Positions 21,692 to 32,070 of a DNA stretch of 64,000 nt are shown here, piece by piece. The translations under genes were made by a program, and so were the position numbers. The stretch comes from Flaveria trinervia (Eukaryota; Streptophyta; Magnoliopsida; Asterales; Asteraceae). A model generated the notes under the pieces. The model did no database searches and was not told the DNA's origin. It worked only from the letters and a program-made list of their open reading frames with translations. The number at the start of each line of letters is the position of its first letter. The stretch's first letter is position 1. The DNA lies in NCBI GenBank assembly GCA_025506515.1, contig CM046442.1, positions 115,040,162-115,104,161 of the forward strand, read 5' to 3'.

Positions 21692-23599
21692 AGAAGCTAA
21701 GGCTGAAGGTTGATCAAATAAATGACTCTCTCTATGATCAATCAGCTCTATTGAGAAGAAAAGAAGAAAAGATTGATCAGCTGAAGATAAAAATATGTGC
21801 TCTTGAATCAAATCAACTAAAGAAACATGTTGAATATTCTAAGCAACTTATTCCATACTCAAGGAAAAGGAAGTATTTGGGTTCAACAAAGAAACAAACA
21901 ATCAATATTGAAGAGTCATCCAAAAGGTCAAGGCATACATCTTCAGAGCACACTCCTTCAATGAATGATTCAACATCAAAGCAAGTTATTCACGATAAAG
22001 CTGAGAGTGATGCTGAGTGGAAAGAGTTGACTGAAGAAGAAACCAACAAAGATACAAAAGAATCAACTGCTGATGTTCTTCTAATAACAAAAGACATTAT
22101 GGAAGAGAGACCCGAGTCATATGTGTTTTTTGACCATGATCAATCATGGGTTCCTATTTGACATGGTTAAAAGGATGAACTTGACTAAGATGAAAGATAT
22201 GTTGAAAGAGTTTGAGTTTGCCAGATTCATAATTCCAAATTGTGACTATGAAGCATTTACCACTTTTCAAGCCATTCGGAAAATCAAGAAAGATCTAGGT
22301 CACTGTGATACAACAAAGCTTAGCAAATACAATATGGTATGTTGGCTACAGGGTCACAACTATAAGGCTCATGTGCTTATAGGAAGAAGTGTTGCTGAGC
22401 TGAGAAGAATGATAGAACATGTAATGTCTGTTGAACTTGATACTGGAGTCAGATTCAAAACTGAAGCTCCAAAGCCTTGTCATTACAACAAATCTCCAGC
22501 TGAACTAGTAACAGTTGAAAGCACAACTCAACATAAAGAAAAAGACCAACTTATCAAAGAACCAGAGCAGTCATTCCTGGAAAAGTGTGGCCATTGGGGA
22601 CAATAGTCAGGGAAATCACAGAGAAGAAGACTACATTGATAGAATTGTTTGACCACATCACTAGTCCAACCTCTATGGAAGACAATAGAATCATGGCATG
22701 GAAGTATGATCATTAATGGGACTGTGCTATCATTAAGCGAACATCTGAAAACGTCCAAGATATAGCATTAGTACTGTGTCTACCTGAATACGATCTCAAA
22801 GATTTGCAAAGCTTGATTATCTCTAACTATCTTGTTCACCCAAGAGGAAGAGACTTCTCTGTGTTAGTGGGAAAGCTAAAAATAAAATTCAGAGATGATG
22901 TGCTTAAGGAAGCCAAGAGAGAGGATGATGAGCACAAAAGAAGGTTACAAAGAATGAAAAGACCAAAATCTAACTCCTCTACAATGGTGGATGATGAGTT
23001 CTTGAAGAGGGTTGGATGTCAAAGCAGTAAGTTAGCTAATGTTAAAAGCATAGATGGGAATCAATATACATATCCCATAACGGAATGGGGATATGTAAGA
23101 AGACCAAAGAATTAGTGCTGCTAAGGAATGCAGAAGGAAAGAAAGCTGAAAGAATCAGAATTTTTGACTCAGTAGAGATCAAACTGCTCCACCCTAGTAT
23201 ACATCATACCTTCATGACAAATTCTTTCCAAAGCTATCTGATGAAAGGGCTCAGAATGACTTATGTCTATATGTGCACATTATTCAAGTTGTGGATAAGC
23301 TACATGCCAAAGCATACAAGAGAAGAAGGTATAGTGTTGGGATGCTGAAGGGAGCCAACATTGAAGATACATCAGAACTGAGAATTTCAGAAGAAGATGA
23401 GCTGGAAATTGTCCATAATCAATGTGTGGTGGAAACTCTGACTAAAGAAGAAGACATTCTGGGATTGAGCTTTGATACTCTTAACAAGATATGTAGAATG
23501 GAGATCAAATACAAGTATGATGATCAAAAGGATGTAGTATCTTACTTTAACAAGAGGATGGTGACAAGATTTAAAGAAGTTTTAGTTTTGAAGAAATGA
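21692..23599 (+). pseudogene. Element E0 ORF3, right fragment
   Basis: This continues the coiled coil cut at 9266: Lys/Glu/Leu-rich heptads run to about 21850. Basic clusters SRKRKY and SKRSRH (about 21859-21935) resemble nuclear localisation signals. The C-terminal domain (about 22120-23580) has patterns such as KYNMVCWLQGHNYKA and the tail YFNKRMVTRFKEVLVLKK. Frameshifts lie near 22140, 22605, 23100 and 23290. The ORF ends at TGA 23597-23599, about 20 bp before a polypurine tract, as in A, B and C. It is diverged from the other ORF3 copies in this window, so E0 is a separate family. Confidence 0.65.
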
Positions 23600-23617
23600 T
23601 TACAAGTATCTAATCCT

Positions 23618-23629
23618 AAGGGGGAGTAT
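23618..23629 (+). other. Element E0 polypurine tract
   Basis: AAGGGGGAGTAT directly precedes the TGTTAGG of the LTR, in the same position as in A, B and C. Confidence 0.75.
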
Positions 23630-24480
23630 TGTTAGGTCTAGGATTAGTACATCTAGTCCATTTTGTATAGACTTAGTACTTGAACTGATATCTGTAATGA
23701 ATGGTTGTAATTCATTATTGTGTATGCATTAAATGTATAGGTTAACCATATATATATGTGTTGATTTATGTATGTTTGCAAGTACAAACATTATACTTAG
23801 TCAATTTCAGAAATTGACTAAGTGTAAGAAATGTTTCTTAGAAGTAACAAACATCCAAAGATCATCTGCGGATGAACTATCAACTGGAATGAACAAGTTT
23901 CCTGCTAAACAACAAGTCTCCTGCGGAAGAATAAGATTCCTACGGAAGAACAATCAGCTATGGAAGATAATATTCCTGTAAAGTCCAAACACTTGTATTC
24001 AAATAATACAAGTGTTACAAGTCAACATGGCAGTTTTGCGAATCCCAAGAGATCTAGTGATTCCTTAACTAAATCAATTTCAAATCCCAAGAGATCCGGT
24101 GTTTCCTTAACAGAAACATCATTGTCTATATATATGGATCCTAGGTTTCGAATCAAGCACGACGGCAACGGCAATTCGATGGTTTCATAACAGAAAAACA
24201 TCACATCAAATCGCACAACCAAACCCTAGCAGCTGTCACATCATTAAACACAAAATTCAATATCATTCATTTATTGTTTGTAATCTTAACATGTTTTAAT
24301 GAAATACATTTGAATTTAATATTTGTTCATTCATTAATTGTGTTTCTTTTATCGTGTTCTGAATCTTTATTGATATTGAAATTTAATACAAACAATTAAA
24401 CCAAGCTAACGTTAATTCCGCAAACGTTGACTTGATTTCAACCAATGCTAATAATTCCTGATTGCGATCCTTGGATTCAC
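23630..24480 (+). repeat. Element E0 3' LTR (end approximate)
   Basis: It begins TGTTAGGTC just after the polypurine tract. Short CTGCGGA / CCTGCGGAAGA units (about 23865-23960) may be its U3 repeats. A TATA box TATATATA lies at 24127-24134. Other LTRs here run about 240-290 bp beyond the TATA, so the end should be near 24380-24480; I could not fix it because no partner LTR is in the window. Confidence 0.55.
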
Positions 24481-27400
24481 ACCCCTCTTATCCCAAATGA
24501 AAACAAGTTTCCCCTAACTACCATTGTGGCATCAATCACTAAACGGAAATGACCCTTCTTGATTCCACAACCCACCCTTTTGTTTTGATTCATTTTGCAA
24601 TTGTAGTTTTAGTCGCAATCACCATTAACACTATTGGAATTAAATAAAAACATGTTCTTGATTTATCATAAATCATTGCAATTGATAAGAGTAATCATCC
24701 AGGTCATCAACTCCATGTGGTTCTAGTTTGGTAGTGAACGAAGATTAAGCTTTTCAAGACTTAAAGCTTTAAGGAATATCTTGCTTAAAAGAAACCCCAA
24801 ATACATCATTAACAAAAAAATTTAAAAAATTCCAACCTGTTTAAACAAATCCAGTAGCAATCGTTCATGTCACTTTCGTAGTCGAGAAATTAGCAACACC
24901 TTCATTGTAAGATGCATGCCTCTTTTTTTTGCATTGTAGACCACATAGGCATCAGATTCGTTAGAGGGGAAATTATGTGGGTAGAAGTCAGAGAGAGAGA
25001 GAGAGAGTTACAAGGTTGGATTTTATAATTTTAAGGATTTAACTTTTAAGCCTACTGAGAGTTGTCTTGTTTTTTCTGTTTTTCCTTGGGTGACATTTAA
25101 CGTCATACCAAATTTTTTTTATTTCCCCCCACCTTTCCCTCTTTTCCCCCGTTTGACCCAAAAAAAGAAGAGAAAGTGGAGATGTGAAGTCGATGGTGCC
25201 TATGGTATTTTTCATCGGGTCGGGACTTTTTGGACCCTAGGGTTGGGGTTTCTCCATCCTCTCCAGGTGCACACTCTATGACCTTTAAGAGGGAAGAAGG
25301 AAAAATAATGTCAAGCGGGCCCACATTGTTTTTGTATGTGTGTATGGGAAGGTTCTGTACAAGGTGCATTTTCATGTGAAGTTTACGAATTTCTTGCGTA
25401 ATTATTCATCCTTCTTGGGAGATAATTCTACTCCTGATTTCATTATTCTTACGTGATAATTTCATCTCATAGCGTGATAATTTTATCATTAAGCGATAAT
25501 TATCACGCAAGTGTAAATCCTTCTTGCATGATAATTTCACCCTCACTTTGTACACTTCTCATTAAAACATCACTTTGTACTCCAAACTTATGAAATGACA
25601 AAAAAACCTGTAAACTTAATAGGAATACAATGGAGTGAGCATTCGTATTGAAATAATTACATAAATGCAAACCTTAGTGTATGATCTGTATAAAAAGTTT
25701 TTTTTGAATGAAATGATTAAACCGGTCAGAGACTAAAACAAATATTTACTTCATTTTGAAAATTGATAATAAACCTAATCAACTATCCGTGCTGACAAGG
25801 TATTGAACTTAAACTTAAGATGTCCATAAATAGTCTAAATCATTCAAACTAGCCGAATTGAAGACTAATTGGCAAGTTTGATTATGCTCGTTCAAGCTAT
25901 ATACATTAAATGGTTTATGGGTTGACTCATGGAACAAACAGTTTAAATTGGATGACCCAGTACAAATTTATATATATCATATATGTGTGAATGTATTGAT
26001 CGAGCATATGTGATTCACCATCTATTATCATTTTATTTTTTTCTTTGGTTATTTATGGCTAATGATTGATCATATGATTTATATCTTTGGTTATATAAGC
26101 TACGAGAATGAAATTTCAATCGCAAATTAATATTTTGTTTCTACATTGTGTGGTTTTGTTGAAAAGTAATCGTTGTTGTCGTGCTTTTGGGCAGTAAAAT
26201 TGATATGGTTAATTATATAAAGAAAAAGGATGAAATTGTGTTACTCAGTTTTGAATAATGAAACATAAAGTGTGACCCGATATTTTTAGATTATTTTTCT
26301 ACTAACACGAACATCACTGTCTGATCACTCATGCATGTATTTAATTAGGTTTAATTAAATGCGTGGTTATTGCATGAACATTTATGTAATCGTAATCCGT
26401 AGAATTACCAGATTACACACGAGGTTTGTCCCCAAACGTTAGTGATTCACTGATTCATCAAAATAATAATCCAGAAAAATATAATTTATGTGAAGGTAAA
26501 TGTTATGTAATTCCATGCTTTGATGGTTAGCTTTAATATTCAAATTGTGAATCTCAAGCATTTACGTGTTATTATGTATTTATAATTTTTCTAAATATTT
26601 GATTATAAAAATTTCTATAAATCAACAGATTGAACTTCATTTTATTTAATTTGAGTTTAAATAAATTAACTTGAAGGTTCTAGCAATTTGGTTTAGAAAA
26701 CCCTGCCGCAGATTACCCGAACCATTTTTACATTATAAAATGGGGTCTTACGTTTTATATAAAAAATAAACAAAACCAGCAGTAATCCCCAAATTAGATT
26801 ACTCATACAAACTGTTCAAACCGGCCGAACCAAAAACTTGTTGGCGAGTTTGATTATATGTGTTCAATAGGTTGTAACATGAAACAAACCGTGTAAATCT
26901 ATTGTGTACAAGTTTATATGTGTATATGTACATCAGTACACGTATTTATGTGTGTGTATTGATCAAGAATAGTATGTACTTCAACATTTATCATCGGCTT
27001 TATATGTTCTCTATTGATTATTAGACTAATGATTTGATCATACGATTTATATGTTTCGTTATATATGTTATGATGATTAAATTTCAATTTCAAATCAATT
27101 TTTGTATCGGTCTTGTTGCTAATATCAATTAGATTTTTATAGATGTAGTGAAATTGGATTACGAGCTAAATTCATGTCGAGTATATTGGTCCTTTATTGT
27201 TTGTGCATTATGTTTTTTTATGTGCGTTTGTATGCATTTGTTTATTTTCTTTCATTGTTTTTGTGTTTATAGATATAATAGCTTAACATGAGATTACATA
27301 ATAAATTAGATATTAATCTACGCTTAAAATTCGTTTTTCAATCCTCTGTATGGTATTTATTTAAGCCTTTGTTTAGTAGTACGCTTCCTATGTGACGTAC

Positions 27401-27700
27401 CCCTTTGGTTGGTATCATCTTCATCACAAAAATTATATCACGGTAAATAAAAAATCAGTTTGAACCAACAAAATGTTATAACGAACTTTCAAACTGTTGG
27501 CCGGTTTGGTTTAATATAACAAACCACCAAACCATTAGTTTCCCAGTATTTCCAGCTGAATCGGACCGTGAATACCCTTATTTAAATGGTAGTTTTTCGT
27601 GACGGTCCACCACTGCAACTTAATCGTCAATAACCTTCTCTTTGAATCAAGTCCCACCTTGTTATGAAACTCTCTCAACTTGGTGATCTTCATGTTGAAA
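24481..27700. other. AT-rich intergenic DNA, no gene seen
   Basis: All ORFs are short and lack recognisable domains. A GA microsatellite stands at about 24991-25007. T- and C-runs occur at about 25110-25150. A cluster of GTGATAAT / ATTATCAC words (about 25450-25545) forms weak inverted repeats. A diverged direct repeat is listed separately. Confidence 0.6.
25840..27110 (+). repeat. Diverged direct repeat, about 300 bp (25840-26150 and 26800-27110)
   Basis: Both blocks read in the same order: TCAAACT or TCAAACC with GCCGAA, GGCAAGTTTGATTAT or GGCGAGTTTGATTAT, ATGAAACAAAC or similar, TACAAATTTATAT or TACAAGTTTATAT, GTATTGATC, then TTATATGTT-type words and AAATTTCAAT. Many substitutions and small gaps separate them. 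They could be remnants of one transposon family or an old local duplication. Confidence 0.55.
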
Positions 27701-27710
27701 ATTTGTCGGT

Positions 27711-27792
27711 GGTTTTAGTGTCATTATGTCATTTTAGTAAATTGAGATTCGGTTTTAGTGTCATTATGTCATTTTAGTAAATTGAGATTCGC
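27711..27792 (+). repeat. Tandem duplication, 41-bp unit, two copies
   Basis: The unit begins GGTTTTAGTGTCATTATGTC and ends GAGATTC; copies at 27711-27751 and 27752-27792 appear identical, so this is a recent local duplication. Confidence 0.85.
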
Positions 27793-27958
27793 TTTATACA
27801 AAAGGAAATAAAAACATAGATAAGAGTCTGAAGGAGAGGAGTAACACGCTTGTTCAAGATCATTCTTATGTTAAGCACAAACGAACGTGGGGATTCAAGG
27901 GGCGCCCACTTACCGGTGGTCAATAGGCAACACCTAAATAGGGTGCCTGGGTAAGAAC

Positions 27959-28590
27959 CAGTGGTGGATCTATACATTTTTTATGGGGGTGAGAGGATTA
28001 CTTAAGGTAATTTAGCTATCATAATATAATAATTATTTGAGTCTGGTTCGTGTCGGATCCGGTTCATAGCCAAAAAACATTAATAAAAACGGTGTATACA
28101 CCATTGTATTTGCATATACATCAAGAACTATATTGAAACAATTATTTTGAGAATAATGTTTAAATGATTTTCAAACTTTTGCACAATTGTTAAGAACGCC
28201 AATCTGTCTTTAACACTGATGATATTCAAACATGTTTAAAAATAATATTGGTTAAAGTAAATATAACATTTCTTATGTTATTGTCAAAAATATCTATCTT
28301 GTTATATTTTTTTCTTTTTCATCCTACTAACTGTTTGATTATTGAGTGTTAAAATATTAAAAATCTACTCGTTTTTACATGCTAGTGAGAAATATAATAT
28401 ATTGGACTAGTCTGAGGATCACTGGGTCCTATTGTAGTTCTACTTAACAATGTGTTTGAGACGATCTTTGTTATTCTTTAGTTTTAAAAGTTTAAAGGGT
28501 GGGGGGAATTGAAAAATTTTAGAGGGAGTTGTCAGGATTTTTACGTATATATACCACTAATGTAGGTACGCCCCTCGTGGTGGGGGTCTC
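27959..28590. mobile_element. Possible small DNA-transposon remnant with GGATCTA-type ends
   Basis: The left end CCAGTGGTGGATCTATAC and the right end GTAGGTACGCCCCTCGTGG (read in reverse as CCACGAGGGGCGTACCTAC) resemble the inverted ends of plant elements starting CAGGGGCGGATCTAC. No clean target duplication was found and the inner sequence is AT-rich non-coding. Confidence 0.3.
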
Positions 28591-30317
28591 GGTGCCCAAT
28601 CAACGCGCAAAGCCCGGGAGTGATAATTCAGTTACCTTAGTTGAAAGATACTGGAATTTGTTTCGGATATACATGGTTGATGAAAAGTTGATGAAAGATT
28701 GCTTCAAATCTATCATCTTGGGCGATTATCAACATTATCGTTACTAATTTGCAATGATAAAGACACAATTAACTTGGTAAAGTTCATGTATATAAAATTT
28801 TGCTTTATTTATAATATACTATTTACCAACTTGTTCATGCATTATAAGTTGTACCATGTTTTTGATCGGTTGTATCATCTTTTGTTTTTATTTTTTCTTT
28901 AATTAGAATATGACAAAACTTCACACAATAGTAAGCCATTTTTAAGAGTGTTCCAAGTATGTAACTCATATTTTCATTTGTTTAAGTCAGTTCACTAATA
29001 TTTTTATCTGTTCTAATTAAACCACTAAAGTGTTAGGAGTGTTACAATTGTTAACTCATAATTTTTTTAACTTTTATAAAATAATTCACAAATGCTTTAA
29101 AATAATTTGGTTTGGATGAATATTGTTAATCGTTTTAAATATTTCATTTAGAAAAAAGATATTTTATAATTTATAAATGATTTAATTAAAATAATTTTAA
29201 AACTTTAGTTAACTGATTGAGAGAAAAAAAATTATAAGTGAAAGAGAGCGTCATTTGTTACATATAACATAATTAATTAACATTGTTAATGAGTTGTAGT
29301 TAACTAAACGAATTGTCACAGAAAGTAAAACTCATAATTATAAAACCTTTGAATGAGGCTATTTATACAAACAAACCAAATAAAACAAAAATAAAGTTTT
29401 CTTTTTAAACTCTATTATACCAACCATTTAATATTTTATTATTTAATCGTGTAGTAGATAAGTTTTAGTCTACTCACTTATGAATAAAAATATCAAATTC
29501 ATCGTCTCTCACCTTGTGGTCCCTTTAGTCGAATTGCAATTCGAACCAGTTGCTTTATTATTTAGCTAAAACTATTCGCATATTGTTGTACTTTCTTACT
29601 TTTTTACCTATCATTTTCAAGATACTTACAAAATCTCATACACATGAGATATTATCAAATTATCTATCAGTTCATTACCTAGCATTCAAAGTATGTTCTT
29701 CATTTTTATGTGAATGGGTATCATATGTTATAAGGGATGGTTGTGAGTGAAGTAGAAATAAAATTTATGAGTGTTGTATCGTGATTTGATTTCACATATT
29801 TAAGGAATCACAGTACAACTCTCATAAATATTTTAATGTTTTTTAAAGTGATTTTGAGTGGATGAGAAAGAAAAACTAATGATAAAAGTATGAAAAATAT
29901 TATATAATTGAAAAGTAAAAATAAAAAATAGAGGTTTTTAGTGTAATTATAATGATATTGATTTAATGTACATGCTAATCTATATGATTTAAAGAAAAAA
30001 ATGGAGATTTAACGCAATAGTGAAAAAATAGATAGGTTGGCAAAATGGGTATATGTTTAGACGTGATAAGACCTGTTTAGTACAAAAGTGAACTATGTAT
30101 TTTTTTACTTTTTTTAACAACTAAATTAGGAGTCTTGGATTTATTATTTTTTCTTCTTGATACCTAAAACATATAACTATCACACACAAACCACCATACC
30201 TAAACATATGTTATCTTCACCGTAAATATATGAAATTAGGGCCGGTTCTTTGCAACAACTTCATATTTGATTATTATGTTCCTATTCATTTAGCGACCAT
30301 TTTAATTGTATTGTTAA
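28591..30317. other. AT-rich intergenic DNA with one hairpin
   Basis: No coding signal. It holds a 24-bp stem inverted repeat (29763-29786 with 29806-29829), listed separately. Confidence 0.55.
29763..29829. repeat. Hairpin, 24-bp arms with 19-bp loop
   Basis: The arm ATTTATGAGTGTTGTATCGT... pairs with ...ACAGTACAACTCTCATAAAT with few mismatches. The surrounding words GGTTGTGAGTGAAG and GATTTTGAGTGGATGAG resemble the interior of the MITE at 30318-30596, so this may be the core of a diverged relative. Confidence 0.5.
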
Positions 30318-30596
30318 GAGCATTCACAACCCATTTTCTATATTTCTGTGAGTGTGTTTTTTATATTATATGGTATGGTTATAAGTGGTTATGAGTGAAA
30401 TATATGAGAAACTTATTGTTCAATATTTATTTTGGGAAAACACTGTTTAAAACCCTATAATATTTTTAATATATTTTAAGTGGTTGTGAGTAAAGAAGAA
30501 AAAAAAAATAATAATAAAGTTGAAAATGAGAGATAAAAAATAATGAATTTTATTATAATTATATGAAAAAATACGAGGAATGGATTGTGAATACTC
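30318..30596. mobile_element. Harbinger/Tourist-type MITE
   Basis: The 279-bp sequence has inverted ends: GAGCATTCACAACCCATT on the left and, read in reverse, GAGTATTCACAATCCATT on the right. It is flanked by TAA on both sides (30315-30317 and 30597-30599). A three-base T-A-rich duplication and short size without coding fit a PIF/Harbinger-derived MITE. The interior is AT-rich. Confidence 0.72.
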
Positions 30597-31434
30597 TAAG
30601 GCAATAAAATAACAAAAACCCCAATTTGGTCAAATGCTGTGAAATGGTATCCTCTCATAAATTGGAATATTTATTATTTGTGTATTTTTTATTTCATCTG
30701 CTTATTGTTTACTAGGTTAATACCTTGTATATTATACATGTTGAATAAATAAAATATTAAATATTATTAATATAAATTAATGAATTATAAAACGGTTGTT
30801 TAATATAAGATATGATTGACATTACGTACGAATGATAAACGAACGATATCATTATAAAACGTTTTTTAAATTTTTTTGTTTTTTAAAAAAGTTGGTTTTC
30901 AAACAAATTGTTTAAAAAATCATTTTTAAAAAAGTGCCATTTTTAAAAATCTTGTTTACTATAACTATGAAATTTAATTACTTTTGTTTTATACGAATTT
31001 TATTTTTAAAAATCATAGGTTTTAAAATATATTGTGTTTTTTAAAAGTTTGATCTTTTTTTTAATAATTTCTTATTTTATAAAAAAAATTATTTCTTTAC
31101 GAGTTGCATTTGTAGAAAGATATATTTTTTAAAATAATTTATATTTGTAATATGAAAAGAATCAAATAATATCATTTGTTGACAATGTAATATTTATTAT
31201 GAGAGAGAAGCGGGGAAAATAAAACTCGGTAGCTCCAGAGTTATAGCAAGAGACATACTAAAACCTTTCTTTATGAGTATTGATAGATTTATCAACAATT
31301 GCAACTGTGATATTATTTACTAACTTTAATAGCCATTATCACTAACCATGTCTCTTTCCCTTCGATTGAACTTCCATCAAGTTTTTTTGCTTATGTTATT
31401 TTCACATCTACAGCTTCCTTGGGGAGTTATATAT
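30597..31434. other. AT-rich intergenic DNA, no gene seen
   Basis: Long A and T runs (especially 30860-31140). No ORF or repeat structure of note. Confidence 0.5.
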
Positions 31435-31680
31435 GAACAAATAAGAGAGTTTTCAAATTGGCTTTAAGAATGAGCTGAAGGAAAGATTGGTGATTGTAAT
31501 GACTTTGAATCGGTTATCAACATACCTTAAGATTTTCTAAAATCTGACTCACAAGATCCAAATTCTACTTTGGTTGATTTTGTATACCTTGAAATCATTC
31601 AAAACTCATAGAACAAAACATTTTTTCAAGAGAGAGCATTACTAGCACCTACGAATGAACATGTCAAGGTGTTAGTGATC
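31435..31680 (+). pseudogene. Degenerate PIF1-like helicase fragment (Helitron-type)
   Basis: One frame, with stops, reads EQIREFSNW at the start and FFQERALLAPTNEHVKVL at the end, with a middle part containing LVDFVYLEIIQN. PIF1-type helicases encoded by Helitrons have the same order: an E-I-x-x-F-x-x-W stretch, an aspartate/proline linker, V-D-x-[VI]-Y, then ERAILAPTN. The fragment covers about 80 codons and has at least four stops. No upstream Walker motifs or Helitron ends were found, so it is a small relic. Confidence 0.6.
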
Positions 31681-31850
31681 GTTTGCTTGTTTTGTAATGT
31701 TTTTAAGGAATATTGAAAAAAAAACGGTTTATGTAATGAAAAAATAGTACAAATTATCTCTTTAGACAATCATGAGAAGTTGAAATCATCTGAAGCAACA
31801 ACATTGGCACTCATAATTTTATCCTAACATTTAGTTTAACTCATTTAGAC

Positions 31851-32070
31851 AAAAAAAATCCCCTTAAAGTAAAAAAAACACAAATCCTATTAGCTTTGTG
31901 TTTTGATAAAACAATTAACAAAAGCTAGGGACAATCACTTTTCAAAGTTCAGTCTTCATTCATCGTCAAAAAAATCCCCTTAAAGTAAAAAAAAACAAAT
32001 CCCATTAGCTTTGTGTTTTGATAAGACAATTAATAAAAACTAGGGACAATCACTTTTCAAAGTTCAGTCT
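31851..32070 (+). repeat. Tandem duplication, 116-bp unit
   Basis: The run AAAAATCCCCTTAAAGTAAA to CTTTTCAAAGTTCAGTCT occurs twice with an offset of 116 bp (31859 and 31975) and only a few differences. Confidence 0.85.

Noticed and set aside
25090..25375. Two opposite ORFs in a T/C-rich to GC-richer patch
   Set aside because: No recognisable domain, and both overlap simple-sequence runs; the patch may be an old promoter or leader but nothing supports a gene.
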